From: Streptomyces sp. WM6386 | Lineage (GTDB): Bacteria; Actinomycetota; Actinomycetes; Streptomycetales; Streptomycetaceae | Reading direction: 5' to 3' | Assembly (NCBI RefSeq): GCF_000972385.1 | Contig: NZ_JXTE01000069.1 | Location: 1 to 44,399, forward strand | Length of the DNA: 44,399 bases | Part shown: positions 8,281-15,816 of the stretch, piece after piece | Layout: each line of letters opens with the position of its first letter | Position numbering within the stretch: position 1 is the stretch's first letter | Position numbers and translations under genes: made by a program | The notes under the pieces: generated by a model | Databases searched by the model: none | What the model saw: only the letters and a program-made list of their open reading frames with translations | Told to the model about the DNA's origin: nothing

Positions 8281-9168
8281 ATGGCACTGCTTCTCGCCCT
8301 GCTGATGGGCCTCGGAGTCTGGGGCGTCTTCGCCGGGATCCGCATGTACCGGGCGGACGCGAAACTCCCCGGCGACCTGATCCTCGCCCTGGAGGTCGGC
8401 GCGACGCGCACCGGTGCGGTGGACTCGCTGATCGACCGTCTCGGGATGCGCTACGCGCCCGCCGTCCTGCGCCTGATGGGCCCCAAGCAGGTCGCGAAGT
8501 ACCGCCGCAGGATCGACCTGGCCGGCAACCCCGGCGGCCTGACCATCGACCGCTACGCGGCCCGCCGCGCGGTCTACGGCTTCCTGGGCGGTTTCGGCGG
8601 CCTGGTCTTCGTGATGCGGGGCCAGTTCCTCGTGGCACTTCTCCTGTTGGCCTTCGGGGCGTTCTGGACGGAGGTCGGCATCTGGTCGGCGATCCGGATC
8701 CGCAAGGACGTGATCGAGCGGACCCTGCCGGACTTCCTCGACGTCCTGGCGGTCGTGGTGAGCGCGGGCCTGGGCTTCAGGCAGGCGCTGGACCGGGTGG
8801 CGACGAAGTACGAGGGGCCCTGGGCGGACGAACTCCGCATCACACTCCGCCAGATGGACCTCGGCATGGGCCGCCGCGAGGCCTTCCAGGAACTGCGCCG
8901 CCGCAACGACTCCGAACAGGTGGCCATGTTCGTCACGGCGCTCCAGCAGGGCGAGGAACTGGGCGCCCCGATCGTCGACACCCTGGTCGCCCTCGCCAAG
9001 GACATGCGCCGCACAGACGCCCAGAACGCCCGCCGCAAGGCCGCCCGCGCGGTCCCCAAGGCCACGATGATGATCACCACGTTCATGGTCCCGGCCACGA
9101 TGATCCTCCTGGGCGCGGGCCTGCTGCTGGGCTCGGGGACCGACTTCGGCTCGATCACGGGCGACTAG
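8281..9168 (+). CDS. tadC: TadC inner-membrane assembly protein
   Basis: A 295-residue T2SSF-family membrane protein that pairs with TadB. It has an N-terminal helix, a double hydrophobic segment at about 95-140, the T2SSF domain (about 150-275, with RTLPDFLDVLAVVVSAGLG and the GEELGAPIVDTL stretch), and a C-terminal membrane helix. The start ATG at 8281 follows a GAGGGGG-type ribosome site. It ends a few bases before the histidine kinase, so sensor and pilus genes are probably one transcript. Confidence 0.94.
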   Translation: MALLLALLMGLGVWGVFAGIRMYRADAKLPGDLILALEVGATRTGAVDSLIDRLGMRYAPAVLRLMGPKQVAKYRRRIDLAGNPGGLTIDRYAARRAVYGFLGGFGGLVFVMRGQFLVALLLLAFGAFWTEVGIWSAIRIRKDVIERTLPDFLDVLAVVVSAGLGFRQALDRVATKYEGPWADELRITLRQMDLGMGRREAFQELRRRNDSEQVAMFVTALQQGEELGAPIVDTLVALAKDMRRTDAQNARRKAARAVPKATMMITTFMVPATMILLGAGLLLGSGTDFGSITGD

Positions 9169-9175
9169 GGGGCGG

Positions 9176-10654
9176 GTGACGAGAATGTCGATGACCGGGG
9201 AACGCCGGGGGGTGTGGCGACGGCGGGGAGCGGAGGCGCAGCAGGAGCCGCTGCCGGGTGTGCCGAGGCAGCCACGGACAGCCGTCGAGGGTGGAGGCGC
9301 CACGCAGGGGGCGCCCGTACGGGCTGAGCCATCCGTACGGGCTGAGCCATCCGTACGGGCTGAGCCATCCGTACGGGCTGAGCCATCCGTACGGGCCGAG
9401 GCATCCGTACGGGCCGAGCCACCCGCACAGACCGACACACCCGCCATCCCCATCCAGGTCAACGCCCTACAGGCCCTGGCCCGCCAAGTCTTCGGCTTCC
9501 GTCTGGCCATGATCGCCCTGGCCGCCCCCGCCGCCCTCCTCAACGCCAACCCAGGCCTGGGCGCCCGCCTGGTAGGCGCCGCGGTGGTCGCCACCTTCAT
9601 GGGCTCGTACGTCCTCTTCAGGGACTGGGAACGCTTCGGCCCCCTCCTCCTCCGCCACCCCACCCTCCTGGCCGCGGACACCCTCTTCGGCTCCCTGCTC
9701 CTCATCTCCGCGGGCCCCGACACCACGCTTGCCTACGTCAGCGTCTGCACCCCCCTCCTGGCCGGCATCGTCTACGGCTGGCGAGGCGCCGCGGTCTTCG
9801 CGAGCCTTCAGTCCCTGATCTTCCTCCTGGTCTACGCGACGACACAGAACCCGGCCACCACCGTTGCCGAACGCCTCCTCCTCCCCGGCCTCTGCGTCAT
9901 CGCCGGAGCGGTCGGCTCGGCCCTGCGCAACCTCATGTTCCGCTTCGGCGCCGCCACCAAGGCCCTGACCGAGGTCCAGGCCCGCCTGGCAGTCACGGAG
10001 GCGATCGCCGAGGAACGGGCCCGCCTGGCAAGGGAGATGCACGACTCGGTCGCCAAGACCCTGTACGGCGTGGCCCTGGCGGCGGACGGTCTGGCAGGCT
10101 CGGCCGACCGCATGAACCCCACGCTGGTCAAGGAACAGGCGGAGTTGGTGGCCCGCTCGGCACGCCGGGCAGCCGCCGAATCCCGCGAACTCCTGGCAGA
10201 CCTGCGCCGGGAGGCGGACAGCACCGACGTACTCGGGGAACTGGCGGCCCGTACAAGGGACTTCGGCACCCGCACGAACCTCGCGGCCACCTACCACCCC
10301 ACCGGCGAGGAGGAGACGCCCCTCATCCCGCCGGCCGTCGCCCGCCAACTCCTCACCATTGCCACGGAAGCGATGGAGAACGCCCACCGCCACGCGGCCC
10401 CGACCCGGGTGGACGTGAGCGCGGGAGTCCACGGCGACCTGCTCTGCATGACCGTCTACGACGACGGCCGAGGCCTGCCCCAGGGCACCACCCTCGAACA
10501 ACTACGCAGCACAGGCCACTTCGGCCTGGTGGGCATGGTCGAACGCGCCGCTTCGCTCGGCGCCCGTATCCGCATCGGCCGCGGCACCCACTCCAAGGGC
10601 ACGGAGGTCCGCCTGGAACTCCCGCTGACGACACTGGCCCCAGGCAGCGCTTGA
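9176..10654 (+). CDS. Membrane sensor histidine kinase (HisKA_3 type) in the Tad locus
   Basis: A sensor kinase of up to 492 residues. The GTG at 9176 is only 7 bp after tadC; ATGs at 9185 and 9191 are equally possible starts. An unusual N-terminal cytoplasmic extension carries six 6-residue repeats (VRAEPS type, residues 48-83). About five hydrophobic segments follow (105-245). The H-box RLAREMHDSVAKTL gives phosphoacceptor His289, and the HATPase domain shows the N-box EAMENAHRH (398-406), DDGRGLP (429-435) and a GLVGM G2 box. This is a NarL-partner (family 7) kinase. The adjacent response regulator begins 72 bp after it. Pilus genes on both sides suggest it senses an envelope or surface cue to set pilin expression, which is inference. 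Confidence 0.93.
   Translation: MTRMSMTGERRGVWRRRGAEAQQEPLPGVPRQPRTAVEGGGATQGAPVRAEPSVRAEPSVRAEPSVRAEPSVRAEASVRAEPPAQTDTPAIPIQVNALQALARQVFGFRLAMIALAAPAALLNANPGLGARLVGAAVVATFMGSYVLFRDWERFGPLLLRHPTLLAADTLFGSLLLISAGPDTTLAYVSVCTPLLAGIVYGWRGAAVFASLQSLIFLLVYATTQNPATTVAERLLLPGLCVIAGAVGSALRNLMFRFGAATKALTEVQARLAVTEAIAEERARLAREMHDSVAKTLYGVALAADGLAGSADRMNPTLVKEQAELVARSARRAAAESRELLADLRREADSTDVLGELAARTRDFGTRTNLAATYHPTGEEETPLIPPAVARQLLTIATEAMENAHRHAAPTRVDVSAGVHGDLLCMTVYDDGRGLPQGTTLEQLRSTGHFGLVGMVERAASLGARIRIGRGTHSKGTEVRLELPLTTLAPGSA
9317..9424 (+). repeat. Six tandem 18-bp repeats inside the kinase gene
   Basis: Six in-frame 18-bp units encode VRAEPS (four copies), VRAEAS and VRAEPP. Each of the better units contains CCGTACGG, itself an 8-bp palindrome. 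Copies are nearly identical at the DNA level, so the number is likely to vary between strains by slippage or recombination. Because the unit is a multiple of three, copy changes would leave the kinase in frame. Confidence 0.95.
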
Positions 10655-10725
10655 CCACCCGCACGATGACGCCGCCGCCGCAAAAGTCCCCCACGCCACG
10701 CGAAACGACGAGAGGAGGCCGCAGA

Positions 10726-11532
10726 ATGCCGGATCAGACGACTCCCCACCCCGGCGAGAAGCAGCCACCGCCCCACGACCCGTTCGAGGACTTCCCGCCC
10801 CCCGCGCCATCGACCGCCCTACGGGTCGTGGTGGCGGACGACAACCCGGTGGTCCGCGCGGGCCTCACCGCCCTCCTCTCCGGCCGAGCGGACATCACGG
10901 TCGTCGCGGAAGCCGCGGACGGCCGCCAGGCCTACGAGGCGGCGCTGGCCCTCCACCCCGACGTGATCCTCCTGGACGTCCGCATGCCGGGTGTCGACGG
11001 CCTCTCGGCCCTCCCGCACCTGGTCCAGATCTCCCCGGTGGTGATGCTCACCTACAGCAGAGAGTCGGAGATCGTCCACGAAGCCCTGCGCCTGGGCGCC
11101 GGCGGCTACCTGGTCCACGGCGAGTTCACGGCGGACCAACTGGTCGACGCCGTAAGGAACATCAAGAACGGCCGCGCCCACTTCACGCCGACGGCGGCGG
11201 ATGCGCTGGTGGCCAGGCTGCGGCAGACAAACGAAGTCAGTGCGACTGCACACAATTACGCACCCCATCAACCCAAGTCCCCACTGATTTCTGCGAAACG
11301 CCTTTCGCAACTGCAACCAGTTGTGGCACAGTCTGACAAGTCACGGTTCCAACTGAGCGCAAGGGAGGCGGAGATCATGGACCTCATCGCATCCGGCATG
11401 AACAACCAACAGATCGCCGCCACCTGCTTCATCAGCGAGAAGACGGTCAAGAACCACATCAACCGCATCTTCGCCAAACTGCACAGCACCAGCCGCGCCG
11501 AAGCCGCCGCGAAGTGGCTAGGGGTGACCTGA
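10726..11532 (+). CDS. NarL/LuxR-type response regulator in the Tad locus
   Basis: A 268-residue response regulator. The ATG at 10726 is chosen because AGAGGAGG lies 7 bases upstream; an in-frame TTG at 10651 overlapping the kinase stop is less likely. A Pro-rich N-terminal tail (1-30) precedes the receiver: acidic pair Asp38-Asp39, phosphoacceptor Asp84 (ILLDVRMPG) and switch Thr in MLTYS. The position normally held by lysine in GYLLKD reads GYLVHGE, so the conserved lysine is replaced by histidine. A long linker leads to a LuxR helix-turn-helix at about 205-268 (LSAREAEIMDLIASGMNNQQI). It likely controls pilus genes, with the flp gene 119 bp downstream. Confidence 0.93.
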   Translation: MPDQTTPHPGEKQPPPHDPFEDFPPPAPSTALRVVVADDNPVVRAGLTALLSGRADITVVAEAADGRQAYEAALALHPDVILLDVRMPGVDGLSALPHLVQISPVVMLTYSRESEIVHEALRLGAGGYLVHGEFTADQLVDAVRNIKNGRAHFTPTAADALVARLRQTNEVSATAHNYAPHQPKSPLISAKRLSQLQPVVAQSDKSRFQLSAREAEIMDLIASGMNNQQIAATCFISEKTVKNHINRIFAKLHSTSRAEAAAKWLGVT

Positions 11533-11562
11533 GATGAGGGCTGGGGGGAAGGGGAAGCGGAA

Positions 11563-11582
11563 TTGGGCCCGCAGTTGGGCCC
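11563..11582 (+). promoter_or_regulatory. Direct repeat TTGGGCCC upstream of flp
   Basis: TTGGGCCC occurs at 11563-11570 and again at 11575-11582, a 12-bp period close to one helical turn, in the 119-bp gap between the response regulator and the Flp pilin gene. This is the natural place for an activator site. The core GGGCCC is GC-rich and could recur by chance, so the call rests on spacing and location only. Confidence 0.35.
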
Positions 11583-11651
11583 TGGGACCCTCCGCGAAGA
11601 CGGGCGCCACCTCATACGTTGCCCACACCACGGACAACGGAGGGCAACGCC

Positions 11652-11804
11652 ATGCGGAACTGGAACGACGAGGGACAGACCGCGGTCGAGTACCTGGGGA
11701 TCATCGCGGTGGTTGTGGCTATCGTGCTGGCGATCACGGGGACGGATATCGGTCAGCAGATCTACGACGCCATCGTGGAGCAAATCGACGAGGTCATTGG
11801 TTGA
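11652..11804 (+). CDS. flp: Flp-family type IVb pilin
   Basis: A 50-residue Flp prepilin, the major pilus subunit. The ATG at 11652 is preceded by a GGAGGG ribosome site 7 bases upstream; an in-frame ATG at 11619 would add 11 residues. The leader MRNWNDEG is followed by the cleavage site Gly8/Gln9 and the hallmark Glu13-Tyr14 (GQTAVEYLG), then a single hydrophobic helix and a short acidic tail. This is the usual Flp size and layout. Its TGA overlaps the TTG start of the next gene. No prepilin peptidase is encoded in this window, so TadV-like processing must come from elsewhere. Confidence 0.94.
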   Translation: MRNWNDEGQTAVEYLGIIAVVVAIVLAITGTDIGQQIYDAIVEQIDEVIG

Positions 11805-12403
11805 CCAGGCGGTCCCCGTACGGCGACGCAGGGCAGGCCTTCCCCATCTACATCATGGTGGTGGCGGGCCTGCTCTTTCTTGCGTTCGCCTACCTTGCGG
11901 TCGGCCAGGCCGCGGCAAGCCGGAACGGCGCCCAGACGGCAGCGGACGCGGCGGCGCTCGCGGCTGCCCAGGACACCCGGGACCAACTCGCGGACAAGTG
12001 GGTGCAGGTCGTACTCGACCCGACGAAGTGGCAGGACATCTTCGACGGCAACGTGCCGGGCCTGACTCCCTCGTGCGAGCGGGCCTATGAGCTGGCGGCG
12101 CAGAACGACGCGCACGTGGAGATCTGTCAGCCGACGGGACTCCTGGCCTACGACGTCGATGTTCAGTCGGACGAACCGGTGGGAGACTCCATTGTTCCCG
12201 GCACGGAGGGCATGTACGCGAGGGCGTCCGCCCGGGCAGTGATCGAATCTCTCTGCACGTTCGAGCTCCCTGGCGCGGGAGCTGGGGACGACGTACTGCC
12301 GCGACTCACCTGCAAGGACAACGTGGACTGGGACTTGGACCCGGACGACCTCACTATCCTTCCGGAACCCGAGGACCTCTTCGACGTTCATCTGGCCGAC
12401 TGA
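11801..12403 (+). CDS. TadG-like pilus-associated protein (TadE/G-like N-terminal domain)
   Basis: A 200-residue membrane-anchored extracytoplasmic protein. The start is a TTG at 11801 forming a TTGA overlap with flp and preceded by GAGGT six bases upstream; longer open frame to the left is out-of-frame flp sequence. The N terminus has YGDAGQAFPIYIMVV followed by a hydrophobic helix and then NGAQTAADAAALAAAQDTR, the conserved face of Flp pilus-assembly TadE/G-like proteins. Unlike the three true pilin-like proteins in the locus it lacks the +5 Glu. The rest is acidic and contains three cysteines. It is translationally coupled to flp, so the two are made together. Confidence 0.85.
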   Translation: MTRRSPYGDAGQAFPIYIMVVAGLLFLAFAYLAVGQAAASRNGAQTAADAAALAAAQDTRDQLADKWVQVVLDPTKWQDIFDGNVPGLTPSCERAYELAAQNDAHVEICQPTGLLAYDVDVQSDEPVGDSIVPGTEGMYARASARAVIESLCTFELPGAGAGDDVLPRLTCKDNVDWDLDPDDLTILPEPEDLFDVHLAD

Positions 12404-12437
12404 CAAGCGAACGACAAGGGATGAAGGAAGCGGAGTC

Positions 12438-13016
12438 ATGAGCATTCGGATCACTACGAAGGCCCGCAGGGGGATGGTCGCACTGACTGTTGCGGCTGGA
12501 CTGGCCGTCGGCGTGGCCGGCTGCGGCGGTGGAGGCGACGATGACAAGAAGCCGGAGGCGTCGGCTTCGGCTTCCAAGGACACTGGGTCCAATCCGAGTG
12601 CTCAGGAGGGGACGGACGAGCCCCTCGCCGAGCTCAAGGGCGAGGACGGGCTGATCCTCGAAATCACCTCGGCTCAGAGGGACTCGGGCGGGTTCGTCAC
12701 CGTGAGCGGTGAGATGAAGAACGACGGTGCCGAGGCAGCACGTGTCTCCGTGCGGACGTCGGGCGACGAGACCGAGATCATCAGGCATGGGACGTCGTTG
12801 GGTGGAGCAACTCTCGTGGACTCCGCGAGCAAAAAGCGCTACTACGTGCTGCGTGATACAGACGGGCGCCCGCTGACCACGACGGGCATGCCGCGGATCA
12901 AGGCAGGCGATTCCATCCCCGTCTTCATGCAGTTCCCCGCACCGCCCACAGACGCGGGCGAAGTCACCTTCCAACTCCCCACCTTCGCAGCCGCCACGAT
13001 CACCATCTCCGGGTGA
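12438..13016 (+). CDS. Lipoprotein of unknown function at the end of the Tad locus
   Basis: A 192-residue predicted lipoprotein. The signal peptide ends in lipobox VAGC with Cys29 the lipidation site, then a Gly/Asp/Lys-rich and Ala/Ser-rich linker to about residue 60. The mature domain (about 65-192) is beta-rich with alternating polar/hydrophobic strands (GFVTVSGEMKNDGAEAARVSV), an immunoglobulin-like or DUF4352-like layout, but I cannot name a family with confidence. A GGAAGCGGAG ribosome site precedes the ATG. The OmpA-domain gene starts 7 bp after it, so the two are probably co-expressed with the pilus. Confidence 0.85.
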   Translation: MSIRITTKARRGMVALTVAAGLAVGVAGCGGGGDDDKKPEASASASKDTGSNPSAQEGTDEPLAELKGEDGLILEITSAQRDSGGFVTVSGEMKNDGAEAARVSVRTSGDETEIIRHGTSLGGATLVDSASKKRYYVLRDTDGRPLTTTGMPRIKAGDSIPVFMQFPAPPTDAGEVTFQLPTFAAATITISG

Positions 13017-13023
13017 GGCCCCG

Positions 13024-13656
13024 ATGACCCTCACCCCACCCCGCCTCGCCCTGACCCTCACCGCCGCGTCGGTCATGCTCGCCACGAACCTCTTCGTCGC
13101 GACGACAGCCGAGGCCGACGAAACGCCCAGCGTCCCCCCAGGCACCGAGGCCACCGCCGCGGCCCCCGTGAAGGTGGACGCCAACGACCCGGACCTCAAG
13201 CTCCCCGAGGGCGCCACCCTCGCCGAACCCAAGGTCCTGGACATCAAGCAGGTCGTGGAGGACCAGTCCGGCGAGGAACGCCGTGAAGACACCAACGCCG
13301 ACGTCAAGTTCGCCCTCCAGGCGGAGGTCCTCTTCGGCAAGGACAGTGCGAAACTCAGCGGTCAGTCGAAGGCCCGTATCGCGGCGATCGCGGACGAGAT
13401 CAAGAAGCAGAACGCGACGAAGATCCGCGTCTTCGGCTTCACGGACAACCTGGGCACCTCCGCCCACGGCGACGTCCTGTCGAAGCAGCGGGCCAACGCC
13501 GTACAGGACGTCCTGGAAGCCGAACTGAACGACGCGAACGTCACGTACGAGGTACGTGGATACGGCGAGCAGTACCCGATCTCCGACAACTCGACGGAGG
13601 CCGGCCGCAAGAAGAACCGACGGGTCGAGGTCTCTTTCCCGCGTACGGAGAGCTGA
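13024..13656 (+). CDS. Secreted OmpA-family peptidoglycan-binding protein
   Basis: A 210-residue exported protein with a signal peptide (cleavage near TAEA/DE at about 36), a flexible linker, and a C-terminal OmpA-like domain (about 98-210). The peptidoglycan-contact Asp and Arg positions are kept (GFTDN...LSKQRANAV and KKNRRVEVSF). The domain binds diaminopimelate-containing peptidoglycan in other proteins. In a monoderm it would lie in the cell wall. Its position at the end of the Tad operon suggests it anchors the pilus or forms its passage through the wall, which is inference. A strong hairpin terminator follows its stop codon. Confidence 0.9.
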   Translation: MTLTPPRLALTLTAASVMLATNLFVATTAEADETPSVPPGTEATAAAPVKVDANDPDLKLPEGATLAEPKVLDIKQVVEDQSGEERREDTNADVKFALQAEVLFGKDSAKLSGQSKARIAAIADEIKKQNATKIRVFGFTDNLGTSAHGDVLSKQRANAVQDVLEAELNDANVTYEVRGYGEQYPISDNSTEAGRKKNRRVEVSFPRTES

Positions 13657-13663
13657 ACGACGA

Positions 13664-13692
13664 GGCGCCGGGGAGGAGAACTCCCCGGCGCC
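13664..13692. terminator. Bidirectional hairpin terminator after the Tad locus
   Basis: A perfect 12-bp stem (GGCGCCGGGGAG with its complement) around a 5-base loop lies between the convergent ompA-like and AhpD-like genes. There is no T-run, which is normal for Streptomyces terminators. Confidence 0.8.
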
Positions 13693-13717
13693 GGTGAAAC
13701 GGTCGATCGTCGTTCGG

Positions 13718-14191
13718 TCAGCCGAACATGCCGGGCTGGTAGTCGCCGGCGGGCTGCTGGATCATGACGTTGAAGCGGTTGTAGAGGTTGATGAGGGCGA
13801 TGGTGGCGACCAGCGCGGCCAGCTGCTCCTCGTCGTAGTGCTTCTGGGCGTTGGCCCAGACCTCGTCGCTGACCCCGCCGGCCCCGTCGGCGATACGGGT
13901 GCCTTCCTCGGCCAGTTCCAGCGCGGCCCGCTCGGCCTCGGTGAACACCTTGGCCTCACGCCAGGCGGCGACGAGGTGGAGACGTTCGTGGGTCTCGCCG
14001 GCGGCGACCGCGTCCTTGGTGTGCATGTCGGTGCAGAACCCGCAGCCGTTGATCTGGCTGGCGCGGAGCTTGACGAGCTCTGCCGTCGAGTGCGGCAGGG
14101 CCGAGTCCGCGACCGCCTTGCCCGCCGAGTTGACGTACCGGATGATCTTGCCGGCGAGCGGGTTTCCGAAGAGGTCGAGGCGGGCTTCCAT
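13718..14191 (-). CDS. AhpD-like carboxymuconolactone decarboxylase family protein
   Basis: A 157-residue all-helical protein of the CMD/AhpD family. The motif NGCGFCTDMH gives the CxxCxxxH active site (Cys50, Cys53, His57) used by alkylhydroperoxidase-type members to reduce peroxides through a thiol relay. AGGAGCTCACC precedes the ATG at 14191, a clear ribosome site. It is divergent from the methyltransferase gene across a 174-bp gap. It is probably a cytosolic oxidative-stress enzyme. The partner that reduces it is not encoded nearby. Confidence 0.92.
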   Translation of the reverse strand: MEARLDLFGNPLAGKIIRYVNSAGKAVADSALPHSTAELVKLRASQINGCGFCTDMHTKDAVAAGETHERLHLVAAWREAKVFTEAERAALELAEEGTRIADGAGGVSDEVWANAQKHYDEEQLAALVATIALINLYNRFNVMIQQPAGDYQPGMFG

Positions 14192-14365
14192 GGTGAGCTC
14201 CTGTGGCGTTGGTGTCGATGCCTACACCCCCTAGACGGAATGACCCCACCGAGATGTGACACCCCCTGAATGTGACGCGCGTCTCCTGGGTGTCGACGTA
14301 CTCCCTCCGGGTTGATCTGACGCAGGTGAGGGGTCCCGGCGGCCCGCCGTGGAGAGGTGTGCCAC

Positions 14366-15058
14366 GTGGACGATCAAGTGTCGGAAGAAGCGGCGACGGT
14401 GTTCGACGCGCTGGGATCCCGCTATGAGCAGGCCTTCGAGGGACTGGCAGGGCAGCAGGCGGCGCTGCGATGGCTGACGGTGCGGCTGCCCCAGAGGGCC
14501 AGGGTCCTCGACGTCGGCAGCGGTACCGGCCGGCCGGTGGCCGAGGAGCTGGTGCGGGCGGGCTGCGAGGTGACGGGGATCGACGTGTCACCGGCGATGG
14601 TCGAACTGGCCCGGGCGCAGGTTCCCGAGGCCAGGTTCGAGCTGGCCGACGTACGCACGTACGAGGCACCGCCGTACGCCTTCGACGCGGTGTGCGCGTT
14701 CTTCCCGCTCCTCATCATGTCCCGCGCGGAGGTGGAGTCGGCACTGGACCGCATGTGCGGCTGGCTGGCCCCGGGCGGCCACCTGGTCATGGCCACGGTC
14801 CCGGGTGACTACAGCGACGTAGGGCTGACCTGGATGGGCCACCGGGTAACGGTCAGCAGCCTGACGGCAGAGGAGTACAAGCGCCGCCTACGGGCCCAGG
14901 GCCTGGAGATCCTCTTCACGGAAACCTCCACATTCCGCCCATCAGGCTCCCACCCAACCCCGGAGCACCACTTCTTCTGCTACGCCCACCGCCCGCAGAC
15001 ACCCGAACCCGTTGATTGGCAGATCCGTCCAGGGGCGCATCCAGAAAACCCCAGGTGA
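14366..15058 (+). CDS. Class I SAM-dependent methyltransferase
   Basis: A 230-residue methyltransferase. The GTG at 14366 has GGAGAGG 8 bases upstream; an in-frame GTG at 14357 overlaps that ribosome site. Motif I VLDVGSGTG is at about 46-54, followed by the acidic residue after strand 2 (VTGIDVSP), the ADVRTY stretch and a post-motif PGGHLVMATVPG. This is the Methyltransf_11/25 fold. The substrate cannot be told. The last codons lie within one arm of a 13-bp inverted repeat. Confidence 0.88.
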   Translation: MDDQVSEEAATVFDALGSRYEQAFEGLAGQQAALRWLTVRLPQRARVLDVGSGTGRPVAEELVRAGCEVTGIDVSPAMVELARAQVPEARFELADVRTYEAPPYAFDAVCAFFPLLIMSRAEVESALDRMCGWLAPGGHLVMATVPGDYSDVGLTWMGHRVTVSSLTAEEYKRRLRAQGLEILFTETSTFRPSGSHPTPEHHFFCYAHRPQTPEPVDWQIRPGAHPENPR

Positions 15059-15091
15059 GCGCAGCCGCTGGTGAAACAGATCTGCCAATCA
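15013..15091. repeat. 13-bp inverted repeat spanning the methyltransferase stop
   Basis: TGATTGGCAGATC at 15013-15025 is exactly repeated in reverse complement at 15079-15091, separated by 53 bp that include the stop codon of the methyltransferase. In RNA it would form a long-looped hairpin. It may act as a terminator or be a trace of an inverted duplication. Confidence 0.75.
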
Positions 15092-15111
15092 CCGGAGCAC
15101 CTCGGGCCGGC

Positions 15112-15147
15112 GGCCCCGGCGGCCCCGGCGGCCCCGGCGGCCCCGGC
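15112..15147. repeat. Four tandem copies of GGCCCCGGC
   Basis: Four perfect 9-bp units lie just downstream of the stop codon of the minus-strand DUF192 gene, between two convergent genes. It is likely a slippage product of GC-rich DNA and may also slow transcription. Confidence 0.85.
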
Positions 15148-15152
15148 GTCTG

Positions 15153-15518
15153 TCACCCGTCGGGGGTCACCGTTATCCGTACCCCGGGCCGCAGGCCCCA
15201 TCCGGCCATGGCCCCTGCCTCCGCCTCCAGGACATGGTGCGAACGGAGCCGGGGCATCCCCAGTCGGCCGGGCCTCATGGTGCGTACGGCGGTGACGACG
15301 AGGTGGCGATCGAGGTAGGCGACGTCGATGGGGATGCGCATACGGAACGTGTGCACACCGCTGGCAGGCGACAGCAGGATCGCCCCGTCCACGGAATCCC
15401 GCCCCAGCAACCCCTTGGTACGGGCGCGATAGGACGCGGCGATCTCCAACGGAACGGAAACACCGGCAGGCTCCCCGTGGACGACCAACGTCCCCCGCCC
15501 GTCCCGCAACCGCCCCAT
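15153..15518 (-). CDS. DUF192 family protein
   Basis: A 121-residue DUF192 protein if read from the ATG at 15518 (MGRLRDGRG); a GTG at 15563 would add a Gly-rich 15-residue extension with no family resemblance. Typical DUF192 features are visible: a TKGLLGRDSVDGAILL stretch, the GVHTFRMRIPIDVAYLD core and a C-terminal LEAEAGAMAGWGLRPG. Family members are small beta-barrel-like proteins of unproven function. AAGGGGG about nine bases upstream is a fair ribosome site. It converges with the methyltransferase gene and is divergent from the lipoprotein gene at 15817. Confidence 0.88.
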   Translation of the reverse strand: MGRLRDGRGTLVVHGEPAGVSVPLEIAASYRARTKGLLGRDSVDGAILLSPASGVHTFRMRIPIDVAYLDRHLVVTAVRTMRPGRLGMPRLRSHHVLEAEAGAMAGWGLRPGVRITVTPDG

Positions 15519-15816
15519 ACCCGAACCGCCCCCTTCGCCCACCACAACCTGCCCGTCCGCCACTCCCGCGAACCGAACGTATCGCCGCCGGACAACAGGA
15601 CGACACCGTGCCGACCACCCGTCAGCTTTGCGAGTTCATAACTGGAACCACCCGCTCACCACGCGTTATCCAACCGTTACGCCTCAAGTGGGGTCACGCA
15701 AGGCCGATTTGGCCGCATTTACCCCGCCCCTCGACAACCGCAACCCTGGTGTCACCGCTGCCCCCTGGATAGCGTTGCTTCGCTCAAGAGAAGCCTCGCC
15801 TCACCAGGAGCCGACC

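Noticed and set aside
9317..9424. CRISPR-like array
   Set aside because: Units are contiguous without spacers, in frame and part of the kinase gene.
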